Shown: piece by piece, positions 22,801 to 35,100 of the stretch
How positions within the stretch are numbered: position 1 is the stretch's first letter
How the letters are laid out: the number at the start of each line of letters is the position of its first letter
Source: Diphasiastrum complanatum
Lineage: Eukaryota; Streptophyta; Lycopodiopsida; Lycopodiales; Lycopodiaceae
Assembly: GCA_029204225.1 (NCBI GenBank)
Contig: CM055096.1
Span: forward strand, 69,835,444 to 69,899,443
Reading direction: 5' to 3'
Length of the DNA: 64,000 bases
Notes under the pieces: generated by a model
Seen by the model: the letters and a program-made list of their open reading frames with translations, nothing else
Database searches by the model: none
Told to the model about the DNA's origin: nothing
Position numbers and translations under genes: made by a program

Positions 22801-25800
22801 CTGTGAATCGTGCTACCTAGCACTTCCATCATGCTACCTCCAAAGTCCATCATGCTACTCTAGAGATCTTGGCATGTATTGCGCCCCCACCTTTGTCATG
22901 CTACCTTCACAAATTTCTATGGGATTCGGAACTGTCTATTGTGCCTGTAGTGCCCCCCCCTCCATAGCCCTAACTAGGAAGTTTGTTCTAAATAAATTTA
23001 ATAGTTTCTTCTAATTTTTTCAAACTCGTATTTAATGATGTCATTCCTGAAAACATTCCCATTCCCAAGGACATTCCTGTTCCCTGGCAACTATGACTTG
23101 GTGACGTGCAAATCACTCGAGAAGATCCTTACGAGAGAAAGTGCAGAGTGGTGAAAATCAATTCGCTTATGAATGACCAAATAGCACTGTGGTTTTTCAT
23201 ATTCAGATTGTGCAGCGGATCAAATGGATAGGAAGTCCATAAGTGCATATGTTATATAGTTGGAAATTGAGCTATCTCATGGCTCTCAAAGAAGCAAGCT
23301 ACAATTTCTCTCTCTTCCACCAAGGCCGAGTACAAGGCACTGACAACATGCACCAAGGAGATGCTTTGGATCAAAAGGATGCTATTGAATCTTCACTTGC
23401 TAAATTCTAAGAAGACCCCAATCATCTTTTGTGACAATCTTTCAGCTCAAAGTTTTTTGCAAACAACAAGCAGCTCATTTAGAAGGTGACTGGTGAATAT
23501 TGTTTCTCACCGAGATCTCACTTCCTTCCTTGGAAAGGTGTAAAGTAGACAAAAGTGGGATCAGCGCACAAATTATGTGATGTTAACCAACTTGATCTTC
23601 TCTTGATAAAGAGAAATTTGAAAAAAAAATTGACGGATGCTAGGTGTTAGTGTAAATGAAATAGCCATTAAGGTGGGTGTGGAAATAAATGCCTAATTTA
23701 CCCGTTTAGGCTTGAAATTATGGTAACTTGTAAGTTGTGAATATGCCATGGGGTTATAAATTAAATATGTTAGAAACCCCTCTTATCCACATTTCAACAA
23801 GTACGTCAAGCAAGACACATAGTCCAAATTCCAATTGACAGCTAGAGCTTAATTTAGCAAGTGACACCTCATGGATAACGATCATGTATGTACGAGACGT
23901 GGCACTCAAGATCTTTTGGATGTTAAGGGGTGCCCTCTTATTAATGACTCATTTACTTGTAGGAATCCATCTCTCTTGTCAAGGAGCTTGAGCTTTAATA
24001 TTTTCTACTTTCTCAATTCTGCATGTGCCTAAATGATTTCCTCTATGCTATTGATGTGTTTATGGTCATCTATCATAGTTATGATCCTATAAAGGATGAT
24101 CTACAAGTTTCAACAGCATGTAGATCCAACATGCAACTAACCAAGTCAACCCGTGGCGCCAACATGCGGTGACTAGGGTTAGCCACGGTTCGAGGCTGGA
24201 GTGAACTAGAGGGCCACTTAGGCACGATGGAGCATGGGGGTGGCAGTTCGTCGTTGTGATTACACCTATCTAGCGTGTCCGGGCTTGTATCGGCCAGCCT
24301 ACATGGATTAGCTACCCATGCATGGGCGCCACAGACAAACTTACATTTTTATTTTTATTTTATTTTTTTGGGGGGGAAACATATGATATTACTGTAGGGG
24401 GCCCCCTAGAGAAGCAAACTTAAGTTATTACGAGTTACTTAGCATTGGTACCTGTCTAATGCTTCCCCATAATAACAAGTTTGTTTTCATGCACCCCTAA
24501 CATAGTTCGGAACTTCCAAAATTTGTCTTTGGTTAGTCCTTTAGTGAATATGTCAGCAACTTGATCATCTGTAGAACAACGAATAAGTTCTACTTTCCAG
24601 CTTGAATTTTTTCTCTAACAAAGGGATAATGCACTTCAATGTGCGTTTTCCTTTGATGGAAACCCAGTTTTATAGCTGTAAAAGATGCAACTTAAGTTAT
24701 CGCACAAAATAGTGGTTGCAACATCCTGAGACACTTCGATTTCTCCAAAAATTCTTTGAAGCCAAATAGCTCCACATGTTGCACTTGTTGTAGCCCCGTA
24801 TTCAGCTTCAGTGGATTTGTACTGTTTAGAAGTGCACTCTTGATTAGTGAACGTATTCGCAATGTACCAAGTATATCAAATGATGAAAGAGGCCAGCCGC
24901 CATGGTGCCTTGTAATCTGTAATCAAATGTGGTGCAGTCCCCATTTAACAGCTTGGTGAACGTGCACTTCAAATATTAATTGTTAGAATGGCATTATGAG
25001 TAGCTGTGACTATTATCGAAGCACGGCCAAAGGCATGAAACGGGTCTTATGAGTCCATCTATCTCATGAACGCACAAACTATCTTGCAGGAACTCAACCT
25101 CCATATATTTTTACAAATAATTTGGTAGCACTGTCATATGCTACAATTTCATTTAATTGTAAGTTCAAATTCAAAAAACTTGCTTACCCTGAAAACGTAC
25201 ATCACAGGAACTGATAGTCACAAGGTTGGTGGTTGCAGACAAATGCCAACAGCATGTTGAACTTTAGAAAAACTAAAAGATAAACCACTAACAAATTAAA
25301 ATAGCTAAGGATAATGGCTGACACAATCGTAAGATCTGAAAACTAGACCAAACCTCATTCTTTTTGTAACGTATTCCTTCACTCCTCCAAGAGACTGCAT
25401 TCGTCACAGCCATAGGAGGCCGTTGTGTAACCTCCATTTTGTAAGCATCTGTCTTTATAAACTCACTCAAAATCTTGGCCTCCGTATACTGGGGGTAGCC
25501 AAAGTCCATCATTTCATCCAGCAGTTCGTACTGAAAAAGTCAGCATACAGCACATTTTGTTAGCTCTGCAGACAATTGATAGAAAAAGCGTGTTTGTTTT
25601 CTCAACGAAGCATTAGAAAAAAATTGCTCACAAGCAAGAAATGAAAATCATAAAGATACTAACCACAACCACAAAGTTGTCTCTCAAGGATTCTTCTTCG
25701 AGCTCATCAAAATAGTGTTTAAAAACCTGACAAGCATAGAGACATATTATCTCAACTCACATGTCTAATAATATATGAGTACTTTCAGGATCTTTTTCAT

Positions 25801-28800
25801 CTCACAGATCAAGACTAATCATGAACAGAACAAAGCATTATGAATACTACACTTCAATTGCAGCACATAAGAAACTGTAAACAGAATAACAGCTTATGAG
25901 AAACATACATCTACAACACGGTGCAGGAATAGAAGAAGACTTGCAGCATTGCAATTCTGCCTCGAGGCTGCCATGAGATATACATTATTGTACTGAATAA
26001 AGAGGTATGTGACACCATCGTCCATTCCTACAGGATCATGTGAAGCAGGATCACCCTGTAGATTCAAGCATCTGAATTATAGATTTAAATTTCTGGAATA
26101 TCTGAAAAGGAACAACTTTTTGCACACGTCCACTTTCAGCACCCTCTTAGCAGCAAAAAGTACTTTTCAGCTTAATAAGTCTTATAAGACTTTGGCAATC
26201 TTTGACTTTACTTTTGTGAGGGTTTTGATTACCATGTATTATAGCCACACCACAATCCAGACATTAATCATTTACTCATCTGGTTTATAATAAACCTCAA
26301 CACTAAGTCAGATTCTAATGGCAGGTTCAGAAAACTTCATAAATCTAATGCCACAATGTAAGAAAGTGAAAATTATTCATAAGCTAATTCAACCGACTGC
26401 TCTCCAAGTTGATGGTTGAACGTCCTATAGCATTTCACCACATAAAACTAGAACAAAGAGCAGCTATCTAAAATTCACTCACGTCATTAGATAAGTTGCA
26501 TCAAGTTCCAAAATAGTATGCAGATAAATTCACTTGACTAAAGGTAATAACAATTCTAAACAGCATTGTGACTTAAAACCGTAAGAGAATCCAATGACTA
26601 GTAGATGAGAAAAACACAATCAGACAAACACTTAAAGGGTATTAAGTTAATTCCTAGAGTTGCGGTACTTGCAGAAACAAAAGAGGGGAAATCCGGCTCA
26701 TAGATATTTCACATGCACACATGCAACACATACAGAGGGGCTAGAATATGAGCCCCCCTCCCTGAGAAAATCAGTACATAATGTAATGCCAACATTATGG
26801 ACATAAGGACCCTATAAGAATCACTAAGTGTACACATAACTGCACCTTGAATTATAAAATAATAAGCCAAAGTACCCTAAGCATTATAAGCTAGTTAGAA
26901 TCGGTCCTTTATTTATGGAAAAGGACTGGGAAGAGATAGATTAGTTGCGAGAAGACAACGACGACCTATCTCCCTCTCTCACCTTGGTTGACTATCATCT
27001 TTCTTAATGTATATTGTGGTAGAGAAGCTAACACGATAGTAGTGTTTGGGGTAATTTTCTCTATCTCTAATGCTTGTGCATTGCTGTTCCTACAATGTAA
27101 ATGATCAATGATGAAGGCGGCTGGAACGATTATTACCCTGAAATTTATCATGGTATTAGAGCAAGACAATTTACTTGATAATTTGTTAAATTTTGTGAGA
27201 GAAATTCAAATCTAAAACCTTGGTGGTTAGCATCGTGAGAAACTTCTCAAGTTGAGCTCACCATGAATGTCGTGATTCACTATTGCACTACCTGAGTAGG
27301 CTATCTGTTGCCCTTCCACACATGTGAAATCAACGTGAATCCTGCTTCCTAAAGTGAGTATAGGTCCAGAGATGAACTTATGGCCATTCTTTGCAGCTGC
27401 TTCCTAGTGCAGATGGAGCTGACTCTTCCGTGTCACCAGTTAACTCACACCCTAAACCCACACTAACAATGTGGAACATTTCGTTCAACTTCTTTAGATT
27501 CCTTTATGAGATCAATATAGGCATTTGGAATCTGGATTGTGTGATCTAGAGTCTAGACACTTATTCTAATATCTGAATCATGATATTGATGTTGTATGTA
27601 CAGTACATATAGGCTATAGCGGCTAGCCTACAATATACTACTTACAAGTTCAACTTAGAAGTTACTAGTTAGTAACTTAATTGGAACTTTAAAGTTTCAA
27701 GTTCACACTTGTGGGGCCTTAATCAATGGAGATAAACCGCAGTTAGTAAGGCCCCCTAGTGTAGGAAGGCATAAACATCCTCCTCCTCTTGTGATCTCGG
27801 TGGCGAGTCTGGAATGCGTGTCACGTCAATCTCATCAGGATTCACTGCAGAATTTAATGGAAATTCACTGCAGAATCTAATGGAAATTTCAAGCATCGGG
27901 AGTCGTAAATCATTTCAAGCTTCAACTTTCAAGAGCCAGCTTCCAAGAGCTTGGAGCTTGTCAAAATCTAAATACAATTTACAATATATTATCTTGCAGC
28001 ATGTACAAAATTCAAATTAGCAATTTGCAGTTCAAACTTCACCTATATTGGCTCTCTCATTTCCTTGAGCTTCTTCAGCAGTTGTAGGTTGGCGTGCACA
28101 AACACCAACCTATCTAGTTGTGGAATGGACAACCTGTTCCTCCTCTTTGTATGGAGCAAAGAGAAGGCACTCCAGTTCCTCTCACATGCAACAGCTGTGC
28201 AATCCTGTGAGAGGATCCTAATCGCAATGTCCTGAAGTCTAGGGACATGAATCCCATACTTCTTCCACAAATCTACTTTCAAGACTCAATTAATTATACC
28301 TGGCCACAATTGTGCTCGTACGAACTCTAAGGTCTCACCTATAAAAATCTCAAGCTCATCATTGAGTGAGTCCTGGTCTGCAGGATCAGGATACACCTTA
28401 CTAATGCATTCATTCCATCCGTTCTTGAGCTCCCTATCACGGAACTGTTACGGATGGAGAACATTTGCCACTGCATGCAAGGGATGGTGAAAGCACTCCC
28501 ATTGGGACTGCCATAGGTCTCATATCTCTTAGAGCCTGGTATATATATCAAGATTCAAAAATCAAGTAACTTAGTAACTTGAAACATCCATATACAATGA
28601 AGTTTGAACTTTGAAGTTTGAATTTACTTGCCTCCCTCATAATGGTGGCTATAGTGTTGTGGATTATTTCTGGGTTCACCATCTCTTAGAGCACTCATAT
28701 CAGACCTTATTGTTCCCACCTTGTCAAATCATTCCTTTCTCACATTACATCTTCGTACCATAACATGTCATCCCTCATCCACTCTTCCCACTATGCCAAG

Positions 28801-31800
28801 GGCACCCAAATATAGATATTGTTAACAGGGATGATTTCAAGGAGCAGGCATTCCTAGCAAAGAAGCAAGAGCAAAGTTCCAAGAAGGGTGGGAAAAAGAA
28901 GAAGAAGAAGAAGCATAATCTGGAAGATAATGCATCAGATCAATCCGAAGATGGAAGGAAAGCTGTTCAAAAGGGGAAGTGCTTTATTTGGGGAAAATAT
29001 TACACAAAGGAGTACTGGCACAACAAGTTCAAGAAGAAGCGGGATGGAAGTGTCTTGGATCTTGAAGACTCTAAGTTGTTTTTGGCATCGACATCTCCTG
29101 GTGACTTCTCGAAGGAAGAGGACTAATGGTTTATTGATTCAGGAGCTTCGAAGCATATGACACCTAGGCGAGAGTGGTTGTCTAGTTTTCAAAAACTAAA
29201 TGATGGATCAAATGTGAAGTTGGGAGATAACTATGCATATGATATAAAGGGAGTTGGAAAAATATAGGTTCAACTACCGTCAGGGAAGATTGGAGACATA
29301 AAGGACGTGCTTCATGTACCAAGAATCAAGAAGAACTTACTCTCAATATCAGCTATTGCAAAGCAACACATGGTGGTACAATTTGATGAAGAGCGGTGTC
29401 TCATCAAGAGGAAGGATAATGAAGTAGTAGTTGAGGGCATACTTGTAGGCTCATGTGGTGGGTCAATATGAGAGTGTTGCAAATATTGGATCAGTGAGTA
29501 AGTTATGGCATCAGAGGTTTGGACATCTTAATTACAAGAAGACTTGAGGAAATACAACACGGTTACAGGTTTACCTCAAGTTGTTTCTGATCACAAGGTT
29601 TGTGAGGGTTGTGTCTTAGGAAAACATCATATGAAAAAAATTTCGTCTAGTACATCCAAGGCCAGAAATGTTCTAGAACTTGTTCATACATATTTGTGTG
29701 GTCCTATGAGAACTCGGTCTTTTGGGGGAGCAAGTTACTTCATGGTGTTTGTTGATGACTATTCTAGGAAGACATGGATTTATCTTCTCAAGAATAAAGG
29801 TGAAGCATTTAAGTATTTCACATGGTTTAAGACAGCTGGGGAAAGAATCTGACAGGGGTGACAAACCCATAAAAGCTCCTATCTCTGCACGAATGCATGG
29901 GATGTATGGAAGACCATAACTTTGGTCTTCGCCATGTTTACCGTCAATCCCCAATGTGAAGAAAGAGAACATAATATGTCCAAGTGTCTCTGTAACCTCT
30001 CTCTAGATCTTGATATGAGAGTTGAAGAGTAATGCCTATTTTACCCCTTTGGCTTAGTACATGTTGTAAGTTGTACATAACTCATGGGGCATGTTATTAA
30101 TTAAATACATGAGACCCCCCTTTTGTAAGTTAAGTAAATTAGTGCAAGTGGCTCACTTGGCCAAGTAGCTCACTCATATGGTTGACACGTAGATTTTCCA
30201 TGCATGTATTTGAGGTGCTTGCCTCACAAGGGATTTGAAGGACCCATGCCCTCCTCTCTATCTCTAGCAATTCATTTTCTCTTCTAACTTTTGGTGTTGT
30301 GAGGTGCTTATGCAATTCTCCTTGTATGTGATATTTTCCATAGCTAAGTTTCTCAAGCTTTCTTGGTTGATCTAGTATTGGAGTTAAGATACTCCATAGC
30401 TAGGTCTTGCAATTCATCATGGTATCAGAGCAGATTTTCTAACCTATGAGTCTGTGAGTGAGAGAAACTTCAGTGCTCAGATTCTTGTGAAGATTCTCAT
30501 CTTCCACAAGCACCTCAATCTTGTAGGAGGGCGCTTTTGATCTACAGGAGTCAGATCAGGTTGAGTCTTGCACCGTTGGAGAGTTGTTGGCAAGGAGAGT
30601 GGGATGATCCAAAACCTTTCTAATTTTGGCTGAATTTTGGGGAGTCTTTTTGGAGGAGCTTACACAAAAGTAGGGCGCACTTTCTATAGGGGCTTCTGGT
30701 TTCTGATCCAGTGGGGTCTAGTGCTTGTGCTAGCAAGGCCATACCAAGTGGCAAACTCAAAAGCAGGAGCTGAAGGGTTGCCTTGAAGTGGCTATATACC
30801 CTAGTTGGGGGTCAAACCCTAGTTGCTGAAAGTTGTTTCTATTCTTATTTCTTTCAGGTTGACCTTCTATTTGAGCACAGATTATAGCATGGCTAGTCTT
30901 GTAAAGAGTCTGCTGGGTGAATCAAGCAGACTTGATGGCACACACTACAAAACTGTATTTTACTTTTAAGCTTTACTGTACCTTGTTGGTTTATGAATAA
31001 AGGCTTCAAAGGGCTTGGTCTTGCTTTGCTATGAAAATCTCTACAAGTGTTACTTCTTGGCAGATCTCAAAAAATCATGAAAAAAGTGTCTTTTTTGGGT
31101 GTTTGTTGCTAAAATCTTGAGATCCTCTGATCCTTAACTCTCGTAGGCTGGTATATACTTGGTTCTGAGGCACATCCACCACCATGCAAACGAGTGAGGG
31201 TTCGTTCTCTCAAAATCTAAAAACTTTGCTTAAAGACCCCATTTTTTAGACAAAAATTATAATTTCTCTCACTAGGATGAGAGAGAACCCTCACAGGTCC
31301 TAGGAAAAGTTTATGTGAGATAGATAAAGTCACTTATAGAGATTTTTGGGTTAATCACAATTTTTGAGAGAGATTCTTTTAATGTTTATGATTTGTTTAC
31401 TATTTTTGGCAATTTTCTGTCAGATCCTAGAGAGAGAACCTTCTCCGAGCTGAGAGTAGCTTCCTATGATATAGATTTAGCTAAATCCAGGTGGGTGAGG
31501 GTTGGTTCCTAGGGAATGGAGAGAAAATACAATTTTTATGTATTTTTGACCATTTTTTTGCGGTTTTTTTTGTTGCTATTTTGGCAAAATGGCTGGGAAC
31601 TAACTCTCGTCCAATCTACAATAGTTTTCGTTGATGTGTCAAAAGGTACTGCCTGGTCGGCGAGAGTTATTTTGGAAAGATTAGAGAGTTATTGAGCCTT
31701 ACAAGTGTTTTTTGGCCATTTTCTGCTCATTTTGCAAGAAATAGAAGTATTTTTTGATTTTTTTGGGTTTTTTGGGTTTATGGAAGTGATTGGGTGCTTG

Positions 31801-32066
31801 GATATGAGACCTTCCACCTCTCAATCTCTCCCCGCATTCTGTACAAGCAAAAATCTCAAAAAAAATGACAAATCTAACTCCTAATCCAAACTAAACTACC
31901 CCCCACTAACTCTAATTGGTGAAAAGAAAGGGTGAGAGAGGAGAAGAGAGTGAGAAAGAAGAGAAATGGTATGTGGCGGTTCCCGATGACTACACCACTG
32001 TTGTGTCGCAAGTGTAGTATAGAGGTCTGTGCTACGAGCGACAATCTCGTCTCAACCTGCATAGCA

Positions 32067-32105
<39 letters not shown>

Positions 32106-35100
32106 AAAACCGACAGAGTTTTATCAGAATGAGAATGGAAGATCCAATACAAAGAAAAATGGCTCCATTTTATAGATTTGAAGGGTGAGCCTCCGTCACT
32201 CTGATCAGCCACACTATTGAGTCCAACTTTGACCAAGTTAGATTCCTTATTTGCAACTTGAGTTTGTAACTTTGGGCCTAAATAGTATTTATCTACACCT
32301 AGGGCCCAAGTCTCTAGAATACAACTTGAAACTAACTAGCAATGTACTCATTGGATTGGACTTCTACACGCAGGATGCCACGCTATCCACCTTCTTGATC
32401 ATTACCATAGTTCCATTGCGCAACACTTCCGTAAGGTTCTGGTTCCATCAAATTAGTAGGAGGAGTGGAGTGCTTTGGTGGGACAAGTAAAGCTAAACGT
32501 TCCGGGTATCCAAGAGCAGATTGTCGCGGACTAGTTGCTAGATTTCCTCCATACTGTGGTTCTCGATGTCCCATCTGGACATACCGTTGTCGAATTATCC
32601 GAGGGTTGAAGTTGCAAAAAGTAGTCTCATGATCAGGTGAATTACACAGATGGCAAACACTGAGTTCCATTTGTGTTTTCAATTGAGGACACTCGTTTAC
32701 TGTGTGATTCCCTGTACAAATAGAACACCAGACATTTTCCCTGGTAGAAAAAGTCTTTGCAAACTTTTCAGGTTCCTTGTTTGCTTCCCCGTGGAAATTT
32801 TCCAATGCCAACGACAGTTCGTCCATGAGGAATGGTGGAAGATATACCTGTCAGAATTGCGGGAGTATAGCAGAAAGGGACATCACATAGTCTTGATAGT
32901 TGAATGAAAAAATCAAGAGTGTGTTGCATGTACCAGGGTTGGCTAAGAAATTGCTATCTGTTGGTGACATTACCAAAAAGAACATGTTGTTGGAGTTTGA
33001 CGAATCTACCTGTTTTTTAAAAGACAAAGATCAAAGCTTCAATGTGGTAGCCAAGGGAATGCAAGAAGGGGATCTTTACAAGCTTTACACAGCCATTCCT
33101 AGCCAAGAGGCCTTGTGAGCAAAGGATTCTAGTCAAGACAAGCTTTGGCACAAAAGGTATGGTTATTTATGCTATCAAAGTTTACAAGTTTTGAGCAAGC
33201 ACAATATGGTAGTAGATCTTCCTAGCCTTAAGTCTTCTTCAAATATATGTGAGGCTTGTGCAAAGCAACAAAGGCAAAGGTTTCCAAAGGGAAAAGCTAC
33301 CAGGGCCAAGGGCATTCTTGAGCTTGTGGATTCAAATTTGTGCGGTCCCGTGCAAACTTGATCAGCAGGGGGGGCGTACTATTTCATGACCTTCGTAGAT
33401 GACTTCTCACGGAAGGTATGGGTCTATTTTCTAAGGCAGAAATCTGAAGCGTTCAAATTCTTCAAACAGTGGAAAGCTTCGGTGGAAAACCACACAGGAA
33501 AGAGGCTAAAGACTCTCAGGTCAGACAAGGGTGGTGAATATATTTCAGATGAGTTCAAAGACCTTTGCAAGGCATGTGGGATAAAGAGACAGTTTGCCGC
33601 TCCATATACACCGCAGCAGAACGATGTGGCTGAGCGGAAAAACAGGTCTATAGTTAAATGTAAGAGGAGCATGCTCAAGGCAAAGGGTTGCCAAATTCGT
33701 TTTGGGCGGAAGCGGTAGCAACTGTTGTTTTTCTATTGAATAGAAGCCCAACCAAACTGGTTGAAGGAATCACGCCTGAAGAAGCGTATAGTAGCAACAA
33801 ACCCAAAGTGGGCAGCTTTCGTGTATTTGGGTGTACAGCGTATGCACATATACCAAAGGACTTGTGGAAGAAACTTGATGCAAAATCCGTGAAGTGTATC
33901 TTCCTTGGGTATAGTGAAGGTGAGAAAGCCTATGTGCTATATAATCTCGAGAACAGGAAGAAGATCCTAAGTCGAGATGTCATCTTTGACGAAGAGCATT
34001 CACCCAAGATACAAGAGCAGGAGAAAGATGGAACTATTGAGTTCCTACCCTTGATTGATTCCACGGATGAGGAGACTAGTCTAGGGCCCTGTGCCTCAAG
34101 AGCAAGTGCAACAATAGGAGCCTGAACATGCTAGTTCGAGACCTCAATTTGGCCTGAAATTGGGGACAAATGGAAGACAAAGACAGTAGCATGGGATACG
34201 TGGTCACCATCCACATCACCTACCACTAGGAAGAAGCTACCTAGGTGGTATTGGGAAACAATCAAAGAGGGACAAATGATGGAAGAAAGAGAGAGCAGTG
34301 AATAGGGTGCCAGAAGATCTCTTAGGTCTCATGAGAGACAAGAGACTAACTTTGCTCTTATGTCCACAATTCTGGATGCAGATGAGCCGCAGTTCTTTCA
34401 CGAAGCAGTGAAGGGAAAGGTATGGCAACATGCCATGCAGGAGAAGTATGACTCCATTGTCAAGAACGACACATGGGAGCTCACTACATTACCAGAAGGG
34501 AAGCAACCAATAGGTTGCAAGTGGGTCTGTCTATAAGACCAAATTTCATGCCAATGGAACAATGGACAAGTACAAGGCAAGGTTGGCGGCAAAAGGCTAC
34601 GCTCAACGGGAGGAGCTAGACTATGATGAGACATTTGCACTTGTTGCTAAGATGACATCTATCAAGACCGTTTTGGCCTTAGCCTCATATTTTGATTGGG
34701 ATGTCCATCAAATGGATGTCAAGTGCTTTTCTTAATGGGCACCTACAGGAGGAGGTTTACATGGAACAACCATAGGGGTTTGAGATAATAGGCAAAGAAC
34801 ATCTGGTTTGCAGGCTTAGAAAAGCCTTGTATGGGCTCAAACAGCGCCAAGGGCTTTGTATAGCCGAATTGACGAGTACTTTGCAAGGCAAGGGTTTGAG
34901 AAGAGTAAGTCTGATTGCAATATGTCTTCAAGAAAGGAGAAGACTTTGTTGTTGTTGTGCTCTATGTGGATGATTTACTCATCATAGGAAGCAATAAGAA
35001 ACTTATTGCTTGTGTTAAGAAAAATCTTTCTACTGAGTTTGAGATGAAAGATTTGGGTTTGCTACACTATTGCCTAGGAGTTGAGTTTTCAAAAGGAAGC

